This document shows, one piece after another, positions 1-12,540 of a stretch of 64,000 bases of DNA. Below the pieces are notes generated by a model. It worked only from the letters and a program-made list of their open reading frames with translations, had not been told where the DNA came from and did not search any database. Source of the DNA: Wyeomyia smithii (lineage: Eukaryota > Arthropoda > Insecta > Diptera > Culicidae); contig NC_073695.1 in assembly GCF_029784165.1 (NCBI RefSeq), forward strand, positions 92,883,902 through 92,947,901, written 5' to 3'. Both the position numbers and the translations under genes were made by a program. Positions within the stretch are counted from its first letter, which is position 1. The number at the start of each line of letters is the position of its first letter.

Positions 1-1901
1 AAGACGTGTTTCTACCTTGAGGTATGAAAAAGATCTGAGGTCAAAAGTAGGTTTAAATCTCTACGAGTGATAAGTCCTAATTGCAAGAGCAAACAACTCC
101 CAACAACTAAAGTTACAAATTTCTAACAGTGTCGAGAAGTCACCATTTAGGAGAGGTCAACTTATCATTTACTAATAATTATTATAACTATTTAAGCTAC
201 TAACAAATCCCCCTTTAAAAATAAAAGGATGATGATTGACGTTACACATTTAACACCCGGTGTTAAAAACTTATTTTCACCAGTGCTCTAGTTTTTTTTT
301 CAAAAGATACGGTTTGATTTTTTACTGACATCCAAAAATACTGAGATTGCCATTAACAAACATAATCGAAATATGTAAAAATGTAAGATGACGGTAAAAT
401 ATTGACTTAAATTCAGATCATCGAGAAAATGGGACCAAAACGTCCTTGACTAGAACCTTCCATACCATTTCTTTGATTTACCGACTAAGATAAAATCTAT
501 ACCTGTTAATAATAATCATCATTATTGATGCATCGTAAATCTTGATTGGTTTCGCTCGATCGTGAGCAGTAATGCAATGTTACTAGCATTTGCAGTCGAA
601 CGCAACTGCACTCTACCATTTCCACAGCATAAATTTGTCCATCCATTCAATGCAGTATGATTCTCTCACACTTGAACCTGGCCATTTTCACAGGCAATTA
701 CGCGAGTTAACACGATTTTTTAGAGTGACAGAGAGTGGCTCCCACTTGGAGAGCCTGTAGCGACCAATAGTGGCGTGGACAATTGGGCATATATAATGGA
801 GTGATTAGAGCCGTACCAGCAAGCGGCTGACTACAATAGAACTGACGTGTCGTTTGATGGGAAGTTGTAGGCGGCGGATCGTACTTTTGTTGGAAGCTGT
901 GTGACTTGTGGGCCAACGAAAAGCAAACATGTGACAGAAAAGCAGCAAATCATACAGTCCTGCACATTGCCGAGTTGCTATGAAGCCAAAACCAACCGGC
1001 AGCGATGTGGCTAATGGATGGTTGATTTAATGCCGGTAGACGATTTGACTAGGCTTCATGTCTTTGCGGCATGTATAATCGACAAATTGCTTTTTCGTAC
1101 AGTTTAAGTAAAATTATGGACGCACACAGGCATGTACCCTAAGTGTGTTTGAACGTCTTGAGGGAAACACGGATTGTGTGAATTCTTAACCTTTGTGTCG
1201 CCAGTTTAAAGCGGAAGGTAACTGTGTAGATTGTGTAGATTGTGTGGATCGTTAACCTATGGACTGAACTAACAGAATTTTGCACCAGGCTGTGTGAGTG
1301 GTTCAATGATAACAGTAGATTTTATCATTTGTAGAGCTGAAAATTGCCCACCGACAGCATATTATGATTGTGAGACGCTTATCAAGAATAATTTAAATTA
1401 TTCATTGTTGTTAAAAGTTATGCGTATGTACAGCGGAAAAATAACAGTTATAAACTTAATTTCGTAGTGTGTTATAGAGCTATATCAAATAAATGAATAA
1501 CGAAAAACCGATTCTGTCGCAATCTTTCACCAATCTAAAATGACAATTTAGGCGGAAATGGAGTTTGGTTTTAGATCCATACTTTCTATAGAGAAGTTGT
1601 TTTTTATAAGTATGTCTACATTTAACTTGAAGTGAAAACTAGGGTGGTACCAACATCAGCGAAACAAAATGACTAAAATTTTTGCATGAGCAAAAATGTT
1701 ATATTATTTTCGATAAAGTTGTAATTCACGTTACATAAAGCAACTTTGTAGAAGACCACTTTTTTGTAGCTCTTGAATTGACCTTATTAGAGTAATCTCG
1801 CTTAGGGTGGCTTTGAAAAAACAGTTTTTCGACGTGGGACACGTCTCACTTTAGTAGGGTGACATGCTGTGGAAAGTGTAACGAAAATGGGCCCTCTTGA
1901 A
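1..1901. other. Intergenic, no gene recognised
   Basis: I see no coding region, RNA gene or clear transposon end here. All open frames are short and have no recognisable motif. A small direct repeat (GTGTAGATT-type units) occurs near 1225-1250. Around 1830-1845 there is a TTTCGACGTGGGAC string of a kind that recurs near other repeats in this window (for example near 5595), so part of this stretch is probably old repeat sequence. Confidence 0.5.
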
Positions 1902-1912
1902 ATGCATATTAT

Positions 1913-2193
1913 CATGGGCGCCGACTTCATAGAATTATTAAGGGGGCAAAAAAGATTCAAAAAATTTTTATTTATCTGATTCTAGCAATATGTTAATCAA
2001 AATTTTTGCGTGCGGTACGTCTTGACGATTGGAATGTGAAGTTTAAAATAACCAATAAAACTACCAGGAAAACGAAAAGAGAGAAGCCATCTTTCTAGAA
2101 TTGTGAGGTTGCAAAATGATACGTTGCCCCTCGGAAAAAAAAATTTTGGGGAGGGGCTGGCAAAAAGTGCCTTGCCCCTCAAAGTTGGCGCCT
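1913..2193. mobile_element. Short TIR element with GGCGCC ends (MITE-like)
   Basis: The 281 bp segment starts CATGGGCGCCGACTT and ends AAGTTGGCGCCT, so its ends are inverted repeats around a GGCGCC core (GGCGCCGACTT against GGCGCCAACTT). It is flanked by an exact 11 bp direct repeat, ATGCATATTAT, at 1902-1912 and 2194-2204, which reads as a target-site duplication. The interior has no usable coding frame and contains poly(A)- and G-rich tracts. An 11 bp duplication is long for a cut-and-paste element, so the superfamily is left open. Confidence 0.6.
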
Positions 2194-2204
2194 ATGCATA
2201 TTAT

Positions 2205-2744
2205 GTTTTTCCTCCTGGGCTGATTTCAAACGCAAATGTCTTGATCAAAAGATAAAGGTTGCCCCAAACTTGGGTAGAATAATTAGCATATTTTGGTAAA
2301 TTAGTGAAAAGTTTAATTGAAAACTATTAATTTCGGTATAGTTTTGTAGCTTTCAACCAATCACAAACTCGCTTCCCCTTCGCTTGTTTTCTACTGCTTG
2401 CTGACTGATATAAATGGAGGAAGTACGAAAATCAATCACTCGTTTTCAGGGGACTATAAATGTCAAAATTTCGCCTACCAATCATAAATTCATCACGGCG
2501 TCGATATTTCATTTCAAATGCTTATGGAAACCATCTTATTCATTGAAAGCGCACATTGTACCGAAAACAAACGTTGAGTTCTTGTTTTTTCATCTATAAG
2601 GATATTTATTCGAGAATAAGTCTACTGACATTTATGGAACATTTACTCAATTTCAGTTGTTTTAGGGCAAACCATTGACTATTACTTTCCTTTTTTTTCG
2701 AAACAAATTTTTTTTTTCTTGTTTCTCCATTATTACTGTGACAA
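2205..2744. other. Intergenic, nothing recognised
   Basis: AT-rich sequence with homopolymer T runs near 2690-2720. A 61-codon open frame at 2414-2596 has no recognisable motif and no supporting promoter or splice context. Confidence 0.5.
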
Positions 2745-3205
2745 ATACTACATGATGATAAATACTACAAGGTATACATTCCTAAGTATTATATGAATGG
2801 TGACGTGGGGCTGAACACTGTAATTAGGAGGATTTTTAGTTACAAAGGTTACAGAGTTCGCAGACATAATAAATTGATTAGTTCAATGAATTACGTATTT
2901 TCATTCTCAGCCTTTCCTTAAAATCCTTTTGAATAATGAATGCTTTTGTCTCATTTAACTCTGATTAAATCTAATTTTTTATATGAACTTTACTCTGAAA
3001 ATAATTTCAATGCCGTTGGTTAGGCTTACTGATTGGGAAACATTAGAAGATATGTCAAACAAAATTAGCGAGTTCCAGCAGAAAATTGTTGATTGCCACA
3101 CAAGTACAACGAAGTTGAAGGTTAAAAAGATTCATTCTTGTTCTTTGCTTGACAAGATTTTTTTCATTTGCCAACAATTACATTCATTGTATTTCCAAAA
3201 CCGCT
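2745..3205 (-). repeat. Dispersed repeat family X, diverged copy
   Basis: This is a diverged, internally deleted copy of the sequence also present at 6936-7690, 7691-9341 and 18785-20150. Shared landmarks, in the same orientation as the 18785 copy, are ACTACAAGGTATACA near 2766, GGTGACGTGGG near 2800, and TTTTTTTCATTTGCC near 3160. It is the most degraded of the four copies and lacks a long middle section. No coding potential is evident. Confidence 0.65.
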
Positions 3206-4250
3206 AATATACGTATATTATTAGCTCAACATCTTCCAAAAGGAGCGTATTTTGGTTCTTTATGATATGACCGGAACATGTTTCGATAATATAATAATCA
3301 TTCAAAGCACTACTATGCCTCTAATTACTCGGTGATATCAAGTATCTAGGTCGTTAGCCTGAATTCATCAAGCAACACCCCAAACGACTTGGAACTGAAA
3401 CTAGTTCATTGGTGGCCATATTTACTGTTAAGGTCGTCTTTGGCTACTTAAAAAGTACAAAAAATCATGGAAAGAGAATCGATCATTTTTGGCATGGTTC
3501 GATTCTGGCAACGAAAACAATTCTGGCGTGTTGCCAAAATCGAACGGGGTCTATTTGCAGCACTTTTTTAAGAAGAAAACCTATTCTCTCAAACATTGAT
3601 GAATATCTTGCAATTAATGCAGTTAATTTTCTTTAATACGCGAAAAGGCAACTTCTATACATACAGATCTAAATTGGGTACGATTTAGTAGAAATTAAAC
3701 TTCTTTCTATATTTATTTCTTTTGTGAAAGATGGCTCACTCACCGATCACAAAGCGTCAAAGATGTCACATACAAAAAATTTCCTGCAGTTACAAGTTCG
3801 TAAAAAAATAACGATAAAGAATTAACGTTTTAAGCTAGCAAAATATTATCATCAGTACAGCTAGTTTAACTACCTATTCAGAGATTCGTACGGAGCATTT
3901 TGGTTTTCTATTGGCTTTAAAAGTACCCTATATTTAGTTATTTAAATAAATCTGAGAAAAACCGAGTGTAGAGTTCAAAAATAAACTACGTATTTCATCT
4001 GTACAATGCACCAAATTTATATACCCTGCTATCTGTCTCTACCGACATGTACAGAATTTTGTAGTCCCCGGCGGCGCAGCGCATTTTGCGGCACCCGAAT
4101 AAGCATTTTGATTTCTGATATTTGCTACTATACGAAACAAGAAGAAGAAAACAATTGAAACAGCAACTCGATTCTGTTCCAGATCGCAACACGATACCTA
4201 CGCGATAACCCAACACATGTAGTCTTCACTTGGCTTGGCTGCACACAAAT
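3206..4250. other. Intergenic, nothing recognised
   Basis: No gene, RNA or transposon terminus recognised. The open frames at 3409-3636 and 3995-4216 (minus) are 73-75 codons long, without motifs, at the length expected by chance in AT-rich DNA. Confidence 0.5.
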
Positions 4251-4670
4251 GAATATCGAGTTTTTTCTGCACTGATAGACGAAAAGTGACCAGCGCTCTA
4301 TTCATACATTGCCCGATGCAGTACTGTTGCCTTGCCTGCATGTTTTCCTTCAAGACATCAGTTTTAATAACATTCTTACAGCAGATCGTTAAACTGTCTG
4401 ATAGAGGAGGTCGTTACGAGCTTTCCGAAAAAGCTTCACCTTCAAGACATCAAAATAGTCTAGACTCATGGAAGCAAGCATTAGTTGACCTATTGGGACG
4501 GGGAGATTCTGTCGAATTTTTTTGCCACGGCTATACAGGAAATCACAGCAAACAGTTGGTGTCTACTCATGAAGTCTGTGCTAGGCGTGCTCGCATGTGA
4601 TTAGTACATTGTTCGTGGAAATCGACCTTGACATTTTTATTAAAATTTTCACTGTTTAACAATGAACTGA
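4251..4670 (+). repeat. Dispersed repeat family Y, copy A
   Basis: Shares scattered blocks with 4985-5400 and 20160-21010: GACATCAGTTTT, a CTCATGGAAGCAA block, GACCTATTGGGA, and GTCTGTGCTAGGCGTGCTCGCATG. The 104-codon open frame running through it (4286-4600) is not conserved between copies and is not taken as a gene. Family Y and family X lie next to each other in the same relative orientation at two places in the window, so they are probably parts of one larger element. Confidence 0.6.
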
Positions 4671-4984
4671 GAATGATAACTCTGAAGAATCACAAAATTT
4701 TATCAATCCAACGACATATTGGTTATTGTGATCCATCATGTGGTTACATCAGTATTACCGTTTGAAATCTTTAATTTCGACGTTACACCTTGGTTTTAGT
4801 TTCCGCAGAATGTATCCCGATATAGTGCGGTTAGACGTAGTCCAACGTCAAAAAATATCATCTAACAATATTGAAATGTATGAAAAGATTTTGAATAAAT
4901 CTTTGTAAATGGACAAAAATATATTCAGGGATTTCAGTAAGCATCGAACATAAAATCAAAAGAAAATAACTTATAACTTATAAC

Positions 4985-5400
4985 CGTTGCGAAAATGTTC
5001 AATTCTTGTTGAATAATTTATGGTTTTTATGCTAACCATATTCATGGCATAAACTGGTTATCACTACCAGCACCGTCTTTACCAGCATATTTTCTTTTGA
5101 GACATCAGTTTTTATTAGTTCTGAAAGAGGATTCTTACAAACTCATCAAATTAGTCCAAGTTCATGGAAGCAAATATTAATTGACCTTTTGGGACGAAGA
5201 GACTCTGGTAATTATTTTGATGCTGATATAGAAGTGACATTCTCTATAAATAAAATAAATACTCGGTGTCTTTCCATGTCGTCTCTCCTGAGCATACTCG
5301 CATGTGGTTGGTTCATTGTTCGCGTGGATTGGTCCTTGAAAGTTTTAATCAATTTTTACCGCTGAACAATGAAATAATAATGAGAACTAGTGTATTAACC
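4985..5400 (+). repeat. Dispersed repeat family Y, copy B
   Basis: Second copy in the same orientation as 4251-4670, about 700 bp downstream. It includes the left part CCGTTGCGAAAATG...CAATTCTTGTTGA that matches 20165-20200, and the right part TACTCGCATGTGGTTGG that matches 20905-20925. The copies differ by many substitutions and small deletions, so the duplication is old. Confidence 0.6.
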
Positions 5401-5683
5401 AAATTGAAACATTAACATTTTACTTTTCCCACAACATTTTGGTTATGTTTATCCATCATGGCGTTATTATCGTTTGAAATCTGACGAAACATTTGCCAGT
5501 TTCATTTCCGAATTTTTCGAATGTGAAACGTGTAAAAGTATAGGAAACGTAGACGAGTTCCACGTAAAAAAAATAAATTTAAAAATTTAATTTTTTTCGA
5601 CGTGGGAGTACGTCTTTGTTTACTATACAGGGATGCATTCTGTAAAATTATTAATAATTATTAATTAATTAATAACAACATAA

Positions 5684-5810
5684 CCACATGATGGATAACA
5701 ATAACCAATACAGTTATACCTCGATTATACACACCCTCGATTATACGCACCCTCGATTTTACGTACTTCGATTTTACGCACATTTTACCTCGATTTTACG
5801 CACACTTTTT
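5684..5810 (+). repeat. CCTCGATTATACGCAC subterminal tandem repeat
   Basis: Four to five imperfect tandem copies of a CCTCGATTATACGCAC-type unit. The stretch begins TACAGTTATACCTCGATT, which resembles the TA-flanked ends of pogo/Tigger-type Tc1-mariner elements (family knowledge, not tested). No matching right end was found nearby, so this is treated as an isolated terminus or solo remnant. Confidence 0.45.
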
Positions 5811-6144
5811 TCAAACACATTTTAAATTCGTATGTTTTCTTCATTAAATTGTGCGTAATGAAGGGTTATATGTATTAGACATGGTTCACTAATAATGGGC
5901 CGTCAATATAGACTGGGAAATCTGTCGAAAACCGGGAGACAGTAACAACAAAACCTCTGTTGCGAAACAGCGAACTTTTTCAAGGTTGTATACGTGTCTA
6001 ACGCGTAAAATATTTGACGTCGTACGCACATAATCTCTTTTGGAGTAATTTACTAAAACTTTTATATAAAACGTGTACTGTTACAAGATAGAGGAGCTGT
6101 TTTCAATGCCTTCTTAGCATTAGTATGTGGGTAAAAATAAATGT

Positions 6145-6410
6145 GTGAGTCACACATATACACTCTCTCTTTCTCTCTCAAACACACACACTCACGCACA
6201 CACACACAAACACACAAACATATACGCACACATATACACACACATATACGCACAAATATAAGCGCACACATATACGCTTATACATACACACATCTACACA
6301 CATATACGCACATACACACACATATTCGCACATCCACACACATATACGCACATTCACACACATATACGCACATACACACGCAAACACACATACACATATA
6401 TACTCACAGT
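6145..6410. repeat. CA / CACATATACG microsatellite
   Basis: A compound array of CA dinucleotides and CACACATATACGCA units running for about 265 bp. Three frames across it stay open on both strands and give His/Thr-rich or Cys/Val-rich peptides. These are artefacts of the repeat. Confidence 0.9.
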
Positions 6411-6499
6411 GTGTACGTCCATTTCATTGTTTTAAGTAATTCCTTTCAAGCATTTTGCATATGTTCTGGGTATGTTTCCCAAGTATCAATAACAAATTT

Positions 6500-6830
6500 A
6501 CGCGAGCAATGAACCAATTACATGCGAGAATTTCTAAACCTGCTTCCAGAACCTAATAAGAACTGATGTCTTGTAAGAAAACATGCCGGTAAAAGCAACA
6601 GTACCAGTGGAGTAAAGAACCGCAGGTCTCTCGTCGTCTATGATTGCAGCGGTACTATTCGTATTGCAGTGGTACTCTTTTGTTCGTACATTTCTATTCG
6701 TGTGCAACCGAGGAAAAACTGCAATGCTGCTGCTGATGGTGATTGAAAGTTTATCTCATAAATATGATTACCATACATTACTCAACAAGAATCGTAAATT
6801 TTTGCAACGGATATTTATTTAGTTTTATTT
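6500..6830 (-). repeat. Dispersed repeat family Y, copy D
   Basis: Reverse-complement match to 20160-20480. Shared blocks include AACATGCCGGTAAAAGCAAC, GCAGGTCTCTC, repeated GCAGCGGTACTATTCG units, and GAGGAAAAACTGCAATGCTGC. It is followed at 6936 by family X, the same Y-X arrangement as at 18785-21010 (opposite strand), apart from an extra block of about 205 bp at 6831-7035. Confidence 0.7.
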
Positions 6831-6935
6831 TCGATATTCACTAAATAATCGTGACCGGATAGTATCGAAAGAGAAAATTCCTTAATATACACATTTATTG
6901 AAGAGTAAGACCCGGCGAATGCTTGTGAATTTTTG

Positions 6936-7690
6936 GTTTATTTACTAAGACTCATTCAGAATCTCTTTTTACATTTAAAAATTGTAAGATGATATATTAT
7001 TATTCTAAGCTTTACCATAATAAACGTATGCATGCTGTCTTCGTAATACAGCGAATGTAGTTGTAGGCAAATGAAAAAAAAATGTTAAGCAAAAAACAAA
7101 AATGGAATTGTCGATTGCTACGATTTTTTACTGGAACTTGTTATTAATTTTGTTTAACATATCTTCTTATGTTTGCCAATTAATGAACCTTTGTAAGGGC
7201 TTCCATATTATTTCGAAAGTAAGATCCATATTATAGATTTGATTTAATGTGAGTTAAATAAGACAAAACCGTTCATTATGATAACGTAAGTATTATTGGA
7301 TTTGGTTTTTGAGGATTTAGAGTCAATTTTGACTTTGACGCATTACGAGAAATTCTTGGTGCTTCTTCAACAAGCACGATATGCTTGTGCCTTGTCAAAA
7401 ACATGTTGTTTGCACAAAAACTACTATAGGCATAATACTGCCGAATATAAACGATATTCTTTCGAGTGTTGTTGAATATATTTCAAAAATTGATTTGCTC
7501 CCCTGCTGAAAATAAAAATACGTACAGTCGCTGAGCAAACACATTGATTCTGTCAGCAGACTCTGTATATTTTGTATTTTTTGTATTTGTATTTGTATTT
7601 GTATTTTTTTAGTCCCACGTCACCAGTTCATACAATCCTAGGGCTGTATACCTTGTAGTATTTAGTCATAGGTACTGTTGAAAAAATTTA
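6936..7690 (+). repeat. Family X, tandem copy 1 (empty hAT site)
   Basis: First of two tandem copies; the second starts at 7691. They agree almost base for base from GTTTATTTACTAAGA to GTCATAGGTACTGTTGAAAAA. Copy 1 contains a TGTATTTGTATTT short tandem expansion at about 7560-7605 where copy 2 has the shorter ancestral-looking sequence. The octamer GTATGCAT at 7026-7033 is the site where copy 2 carries an inserted element. No protein is encoded. Confidence 0.85.
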
Positions 7691-9341
7691 CTGTTTATTT
7701 ACTAAGATTCATTCAGAATCTCTTTTTACATTTAAAAATTGTAAGATGATATATTATTATTCTAAGCTTTACCATAATAAACGTATATATTAGGGTGGGG
7801 AATCGTTATATGGAAAAAACGAAACATGATAGCAGAAGGCCAGAACCTAGTTTTTTTTTGTTCTGTTTGGGGCCCTAAACAATCCTGAATTTATTGCAAG
7901 TCGATTGGTTTTGTCTCCGCTTGGCGCATTGCATTTTAAATTTATATAGAGATTTGTATGGAAAAATCAACTTTTTTGGATTTCACATTCTAAAGAGCTC
8001 AAAATGGCTCAAACCATAGGTTTCATGACTTCAAATGGTAGGTTTTTTGATGCCTAACAACTTGGCCGAAGACACTAAAGAGCTAGGTCGTGCCAAAAAA
8101 ATACTAGAGCTGTTCAAAGTTTAGTATGTCGAAATTTATGTGGCAAATCATTTTTTCTGCCAACACTGCCAGTGTATCGGCGTCAGTCAGATTTTCATCG
8201 GAAGTAACCTCTGAAACACGTTGTAGATTCTATTTACGCCTAGAATATTGACCTAAGTTTGTTTGCTTGGTCCAGCTGAGTGTAAAATTCGTTACGACAG
8301 GTTACTTTTCATGGGAATCCTACTGACGCCGGTACATTGGTAATGTTGGCAGAAAACAAGATTTTCTGCATTTAAATCGACATACTCAACTTTGAACAGC
8401 TATAGCTCTTCCTATGGATATCCTAGCTCTTCAGTGTCTTCGGCAAAGTTGTTAGGCATCTAAAATACTATACTTTAACATAATGTAGTGCATTATTAGA
8501 ATATTATTGAGCCCTCTAGAAAGGTAAATGCAAAAAAGTAGGTTTTCCCATATAAATTTCCATACAAATTTGAAATGCAATGCGCCAAGCGGAGACAAAA
8601 CCAATCAACTTCCGGTAAGTTTAGGGTTGTTTAGGGCCCCAAAACGAACCAAAAAAGCTTGGTTCTGGAAAATCGATAATTTTCCCCCACCCTAGTATAT
8701 ATGCTGTCTTCGTAATACAGCGAATGTAGTTGTAGGCAAATGAAAAAAAAAATGTTAAGCAAAAAACAAAAATGGAATTGTCGATTGCTACGATTTTTTA
8801 CTGGAACTTGTTATTAATTTTGTTTAACATATCTTCTTATGTTTGCCAATTAATGAACCTTTGTAAGGGCTTCCATATTATTTTGAAAGTAAGATCCATA
8901 TTATAGATTTGATTTAATGTGAGTTAAATAAGACAAAACCGTTCATTATGAAAACGTAAGTATTATTGGATTTGGTTTTTGAGGATTTAGAGATAATTTT
9001 GACTTTGACGCATTACGAGAAATTCTTGGTGCTTCTTCAACAAGCACGATATGCTTGTGCCTTGTCAAAAACATGTTGTTTGCACAAAAAATACTACAGG
9101 CATAATACTGCCAAATATAAACGATATTCTTTTGAGTGTTGTTGAATATATTTCAAAAATTGATTTGCTCCCCTGCTGAAAATAAAAATACGTACAGTCG
9201 CTGAGCAAACACATTGATTCTGTCAGCAGACTCTGTATATTTTGTACCAAAAAATCCCCTAATTACAGTGTTTAGTCCCACGTCACCAGTTCATACAACC
9301 CTAGGGCTGTATACCTTGTAGTATTTAGTCATAGGTACTGT
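7691..9341 (+). repeat. Family X, tandem copy 2, interrupted
   Basis: Second tandem copy of the roughly 750 bp unit, split by the 904 bp TIR element at 7791-8694. The right part (8703-9341) matches 7034-7690 with a few substitutions. The tandem arrangement and high identity mean the duplication is recent compared with the copies at 2745 and 18785. Confidence 0.85.
7791..8694. mobile_element. hAT-type non-autonomous element, long TIRs
   Basis: 904 bp element with ends TAGGGTGGGG... and ...CCCCACCCTA. The inverted repeats extend imperfectly for about 180 bp per side (both arms include GGTTTTGTCTCCGCTTGGCG). It is flanked by exact 8 bp duplications GTATATAT at 7783-7790 and 8695-8702. Eight-base duplications of the form nTnnnnAn and TAGNG-type ends are hallmarks of the hAT superfamily. 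The unoccupied site is present in the neighbouring tandem copy (GTATGCAT, 7026-7033). The interior has no transposase frame, so mobility would need a transposase supplied elsewhere. A second internal inverted pair lies nearer the centre (CGACATA / TATGTCG blocks). Confidence 0.88.
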
Positions 9342-9344
9342 TGA

Positions 9345-9800
9345 AAAAAAAATATTTTTTCGGAAAGACAAAATCATTATCTACAACTTTGCGAAGACGT
9401 CACACCGATCAAGCAAACCGTTCTGGCTCTTAAAAGATTTGAAATCATTAATACTCTTTTTACATAAACCTTTTTCACAAAAAAGTCGTAAAAAAAAAAC
9501 TCATAGCACAAAATAAATGACAGCCATAGCCCATAGGGAATTTTCAATTAGATCTAAACTAAATGGTTGCCGTTTTTTTGTAAAATTGCAAAACTGCTAG
9601 GGTCTGCTTTTTGATTTCATTCTACAACATCCGTGAGCAGAAAAATGACAATGTCGAGGAGTTAGAATGTAATTTTTCACACGCTAAAAATATGATTTTT
9701 ATTTCATTGCAACAGTTCTGCGCGTTTTCAATATCTCTTTCACAGGCGAATAAAATAATTATATTTTAAAACACGTCAATCGTAATTTAGAAATGTTTCT
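9345..9800. repeat. Degenerate dispersed repeat U
   Basis: Contains the string CTACAACTTTGCGAAGACGTC...CACCGATCAAGCAAACCGTTCTGGCTC, which recurs in diverged form at 12820-13020, 16840-17130, 46200-46300, 46480-46570 and 46975-47010. Homopolymer A and T runs surround each copy. No termini could be fixed and nothing is encoded. Confidence 0.5.
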
Positions 9801-12540
9801 GTAATAATTAATTATGACATCGACCCGTACATTGGTACCACAAATTTATTTACCAATATCAATTATGCAACTTAACAAACCCATGAAACCGTTGGTTTTG
9901 ATCTTTGTAAGTAAGATCGATCTCTGGAGAAGCAGATCACCGTCCGGTTACATCAGTTCGATTTAAGTGCATTCAACGTTACAAAGCACAGCAGCCATCC
10001 GACAAATTCCACGCAGTTATCCAGTTCTTACCCACCCACTACCCCTCGAGCTTCTCATAAATTACCCCAACACAAGCGGGCGGCGCGGCATGGCGAGTGA
10101 TGCTTGATTTTGCCATTTCCTCCCATGGGTAGTCAAAATTATTGCCACCGTTCAAATCTGCCTGGGCCGCTGTCAGTCGTGCCTTCTTCATCTAAAGAAG
10201 ACCTGCGGAGGATTTTCTGCATTCTTCGCCCTGCACGGCCTTCCCTAGCTCTAAAGCGGTAAGATTTCAGAGGGCATTTGGAGATTCAGTCCAGTGCTTT
10301 TCTTTAAGCGTGTTTGTACGTTCACTAGTAGACTGCGAATAAACATCTGGAAAGAAACATCACCGAAAGTGACGAAATCGGCTCTCATCGCATTCATTTC
10401 TAGCTGCATAATGCAAAATCTCCTCAACTGTAGCCAATTGTGTCTCGGTCACGCAAATGGCCACTGGCTGCGGAGCGGCCCTTTTCGGTTTTGAACTCGA
10501 CGCCACAAATGGTTTATCGTCTGATGGCGGGTTTGGTTATTTTTTTGTTCCACTTTTGACAGCAGCTAGGTATAGTGTTCTGCTCCTGATGGTTTGGTTC
10601 ATTTTTAACACTCGTTTAGTGGTGACGAGAAAAGACACTTAAGCGATGTTTGCTGATCTACTTCAGGTAGTTTATTTGATTTGGTTTGGCGTTTCATGGG
10701 AAAGTGTTGCGCTAGCTTGTTAGATGCCATATGTTGATCTGTTTTTATTTTTGCTACTGCCAACATGTAAGTGTTATGCCGAAGCTCCAATCCATTACAA
10801 GAGAATGCAATTTTTCGATTACATCAGTTTATCCGTTTGTTGTCTTTTGGAACATAGAAATCGTTTGAATTGAACCAGAGCTGCTTTCCTCCATCTTAAC
10901 ATTTTTATAATATTATTTCACAAACTGCCGATTTCCGCAAAAAGTTCGAGTGGGACTGACTTTGGTCGTGAAATACCAGTTTTATTATAAACCACTTTTA
11001 GATTTTCTAAATTCAGCTCAGTATCGGATTAATTATTGTTTGATAAAATATCAACTAATGTCGTTTTTGGCTAGGGGTATCAGTGGAGCTTAGAAGACAT
11101 CCGAAGGTATTGCACGTTACAGATCAGAAAAAATACTGCGGTTTGGGCAGTTTCTCACCGTCAGTCGCGTTTTTGGGTTACGCAAAAGTAGTAAAAATGC
11201 CTACACCATCTTGACGGTCGGTCAAAGGTAGTGAAGATTATCTGCAGCTAATCTGTCTCGTTGGACACGCTGACTTGCAATATTGAAACCAACTTGATTG
11301 AAATTTTGAGCTTGGTTCCCAAGCCAGTTTGTGGTTTTCATCAGAAGAAAAAACCACTCAAATGATTTTCTTTTAGTGTCGTAATTTGAATTTCGAAAAA
11401 AAAAAAACACAACATATTTACTACGTCGTAATTTAGCCGTATGCCACAGAAGCTTCTTGGTTTCGTCAGATCGGAGGCATGCACTGCCATTCAGTAATTT
11501 ACGGATTTCCCAATTTCAACGCCTTTTCGTTTGTTTGTGTTTAAGTGGCAATAGCCATGTCCGTTTCATCTACTGTTTTAATATGATTCAAGCCAACCGA
11601 ACCGATTGAATAGGTTCACGCCTGCCTTCACGCTATATTCTACCTTTTAAACGAAAAAGGCGTGTTTCAACAGTACCGTTGTGATTCCTTTGGCTTACCA
11701 CGAGGGATATGCTTAGTATTGTTCGGCGTTGTTGATGGGTCGTAGCTACTAATTTGCATTCATCTGGATAATTAAAGCACCGTTGCGCCACTTTTTTACT
11801 GCCCAATTATGCCCCGAATATAAGTTTATGAACTTGAGGCTATTCCTATTGTAACATAAACTGGGGTAAGAGTTCTGGTCAGACGATGAATGCAAATTTT
11901 TCCGTTTCAGAGTAACTATATACGTACACAACAAGAACAGACCAAGGAAATTAATTTCTGTCCAGTGAGTTCAATAGCCAGCAAAAATTTTCCACTTCTA
12001 TTTTATTAAAAAAAAGTTACTTGAAAAAGTACCGCATAAACACACATTACTTAATTTATTTAAAATGAAGTTTCGTGCAATAGTAGAATATATTTAGATT
12101 CTACTACTGAGCGAGTGTACATAGGTAAATATGTGTCGCTTATGATTGACAGCAAATAAAGATGGAGACGCATTTTTTGCAACTAAGTTGCAAGCAATTA
12201 GTGTCAATTTCTTAACCCCACTTATTAAGAAACGAGCCCGGTTTCTTATGTTACACTTTAATCGTAAATTTTGACTGGATGCGAAATGAATGAAATAATT
12301 AGTGCTCTCACAGGTAGATGTCAAATAGATGATTGTTTCTTCTGTGAGAAAAACTAAATTGCGTTTTAGGTGTATTGAAACAAGTCACTTGATTGTTAGT
12401 GTGCATTGAGAGCTAGGGCATTACTCGTTATCTGTCGGTTATTAGCAAATAAGGCTCCCGTTTGACGCGCTTTTATGTTTTAAATGACACGTGAGCAAAT
12501 CCAAACCAAATGACATTCAGAGCCATTTCATAACACTTTA
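9801..12540. other. Intergenic, apparently single-copy
   Basis: About 2.7 kb without recognised repeat ends or a gene. The part at 10000-10300 is less AT-rich than its surroundings and ends in a donor-like AAGCG|GTAAGATTT at 10255-10268, but no open frame or promoter supports an exon there. The 60-68 codon frames at 10294-10790 overlap on both strands and have no motifs. This block is a candidate for regulatory DNA of the gene that starts near 15.28 kb, by position only. Confidence 0.45.

Noticed and set aside
6141..6512. His/Thr-rich 123-codon frame and Cys/Val-rich minus frames
   Set aside because: Produced by the CA/CACATATACG microsatellite on both strands; no start context and no motif.
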